Assembly: GCA_030512335.1 (NCBI GenBank)
Contig: JAULSU010000004.1
Location: forward strand, 4,898,001-4,962,000
Length of the DNA: 64,000 nucleotides
Direction: 5' to 3'
Origin: Immersiella caudata
Lineage: Eukaryota > Ascomycota > Sordariomycetes > Sordariales > Lasiosphaeriaceae
Both the position numbers and the translations under genes were made by a program. Below, piece by piece: positions 63,925 to 64,000 of this stretch. The notes beneath the pieces are model-generated. The model was not told the DNA's origin, did not search any database, and saw only the letters and a list, made by a program, of their open reading frames with translations. Position 1 is the first letter of the stretch. Every line of letters begins with the position of its first letter.

Positions 63925-64000
63925 GTTCTGTGAATGGTTAGATTTTGGAAATCACAGAAAATTAAACTTTGGTAATGTTGACTTTGGCTTGGTGCCAGGA
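63925..64000. other. 3' flank of the GT2 gene
   Basis: AAATTAAA near 63960 may be a poly(A) signal. The window ends here. Confidence 0.4.

Overview
The window is nuclear DNA of a filamentous ascomycete (Pezizomycotina). Genes are split by short introns (about 40-110 bp) with GTRNGT donors, CTRAC-type branch sites and YAG acceptors. The recognisable families are fungal: Zn2Cys6 regulator, LaeA-like methyltransferase, DFG5/DCW1-type GH76, membrane-anchored GH16, NmrA-like protein, fungal GT2, DUF4419, and F-box/LRR and patatin-NLR relics. I cannot name the genus. No rRNA, convincing tRNA, CRISPR array or intact transposon was seen.

Layout. 0-6.2 kb: double GFA-domain protein, a weak small ORF, a 73-aa single-pass membrane protein beside an 11-copy 7-bp repeat, and a three-exon GH76 cell-wall mannosidase. 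6.2-16.2 kb: a heavily decayed patatin/NB-ARC/TPR gene that has lost its catalytic serine motif, a ten-exon Zn2Cys6 transcription factor with a 15-nt micro-exon, and a LaeA-like methyltransferase. 16.2-21.3 kb: mostly repeats, with one well-supported two-exon gene (113 aa) and two weak candidates. 21.4-33.6 kb: two secreted proteins (DUF4419 and a beta-propeller-like protein), an ankyrin relic, a small protein with an N-terminal acylation motif, and a long coiled-coil protein with eleven-residue repeats.

34.5-44.2 kb is the most unusual part. It holds seven copies of one small cysteine-rich protein family that I do not recognise. Three copies lie on the minus strand at the left and four on the plus strand at the right. 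Only two are intact (98 and 91 aa). At least three copies have an intron just upstream of the start codon. An 832-aa membrane protein and a two-exon small secreted cysteine-rich protein lie inside the array.

44.9-53 kb: BTB/POZ protein, small secreted protein with a Kex2-like site, ASST-family protein, single-pass receptor-like membrane protein, and NmrA-like protein. 53.9-57.0 kb: two tandem decayed F-box/LRR genes, the second with an 18-nt poly-C run. 57.5-59.2 kb: GH16 type II membrane glucanase. 61.1-63.9 kb: multi-pass GT2 glycosyltransferase.

Cell-wall and surface functions recur (GH76, GH16, GT2, secreted proteins), but nothing in the order suggests one pathway. The window reads as conserved single-copy genes separated by fast-evolving accessory blocks rich in recently duplicated, broken genes. 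Exon boundaries were read by eye from splice signals and checked for reading phase. None is supported by transcript data.
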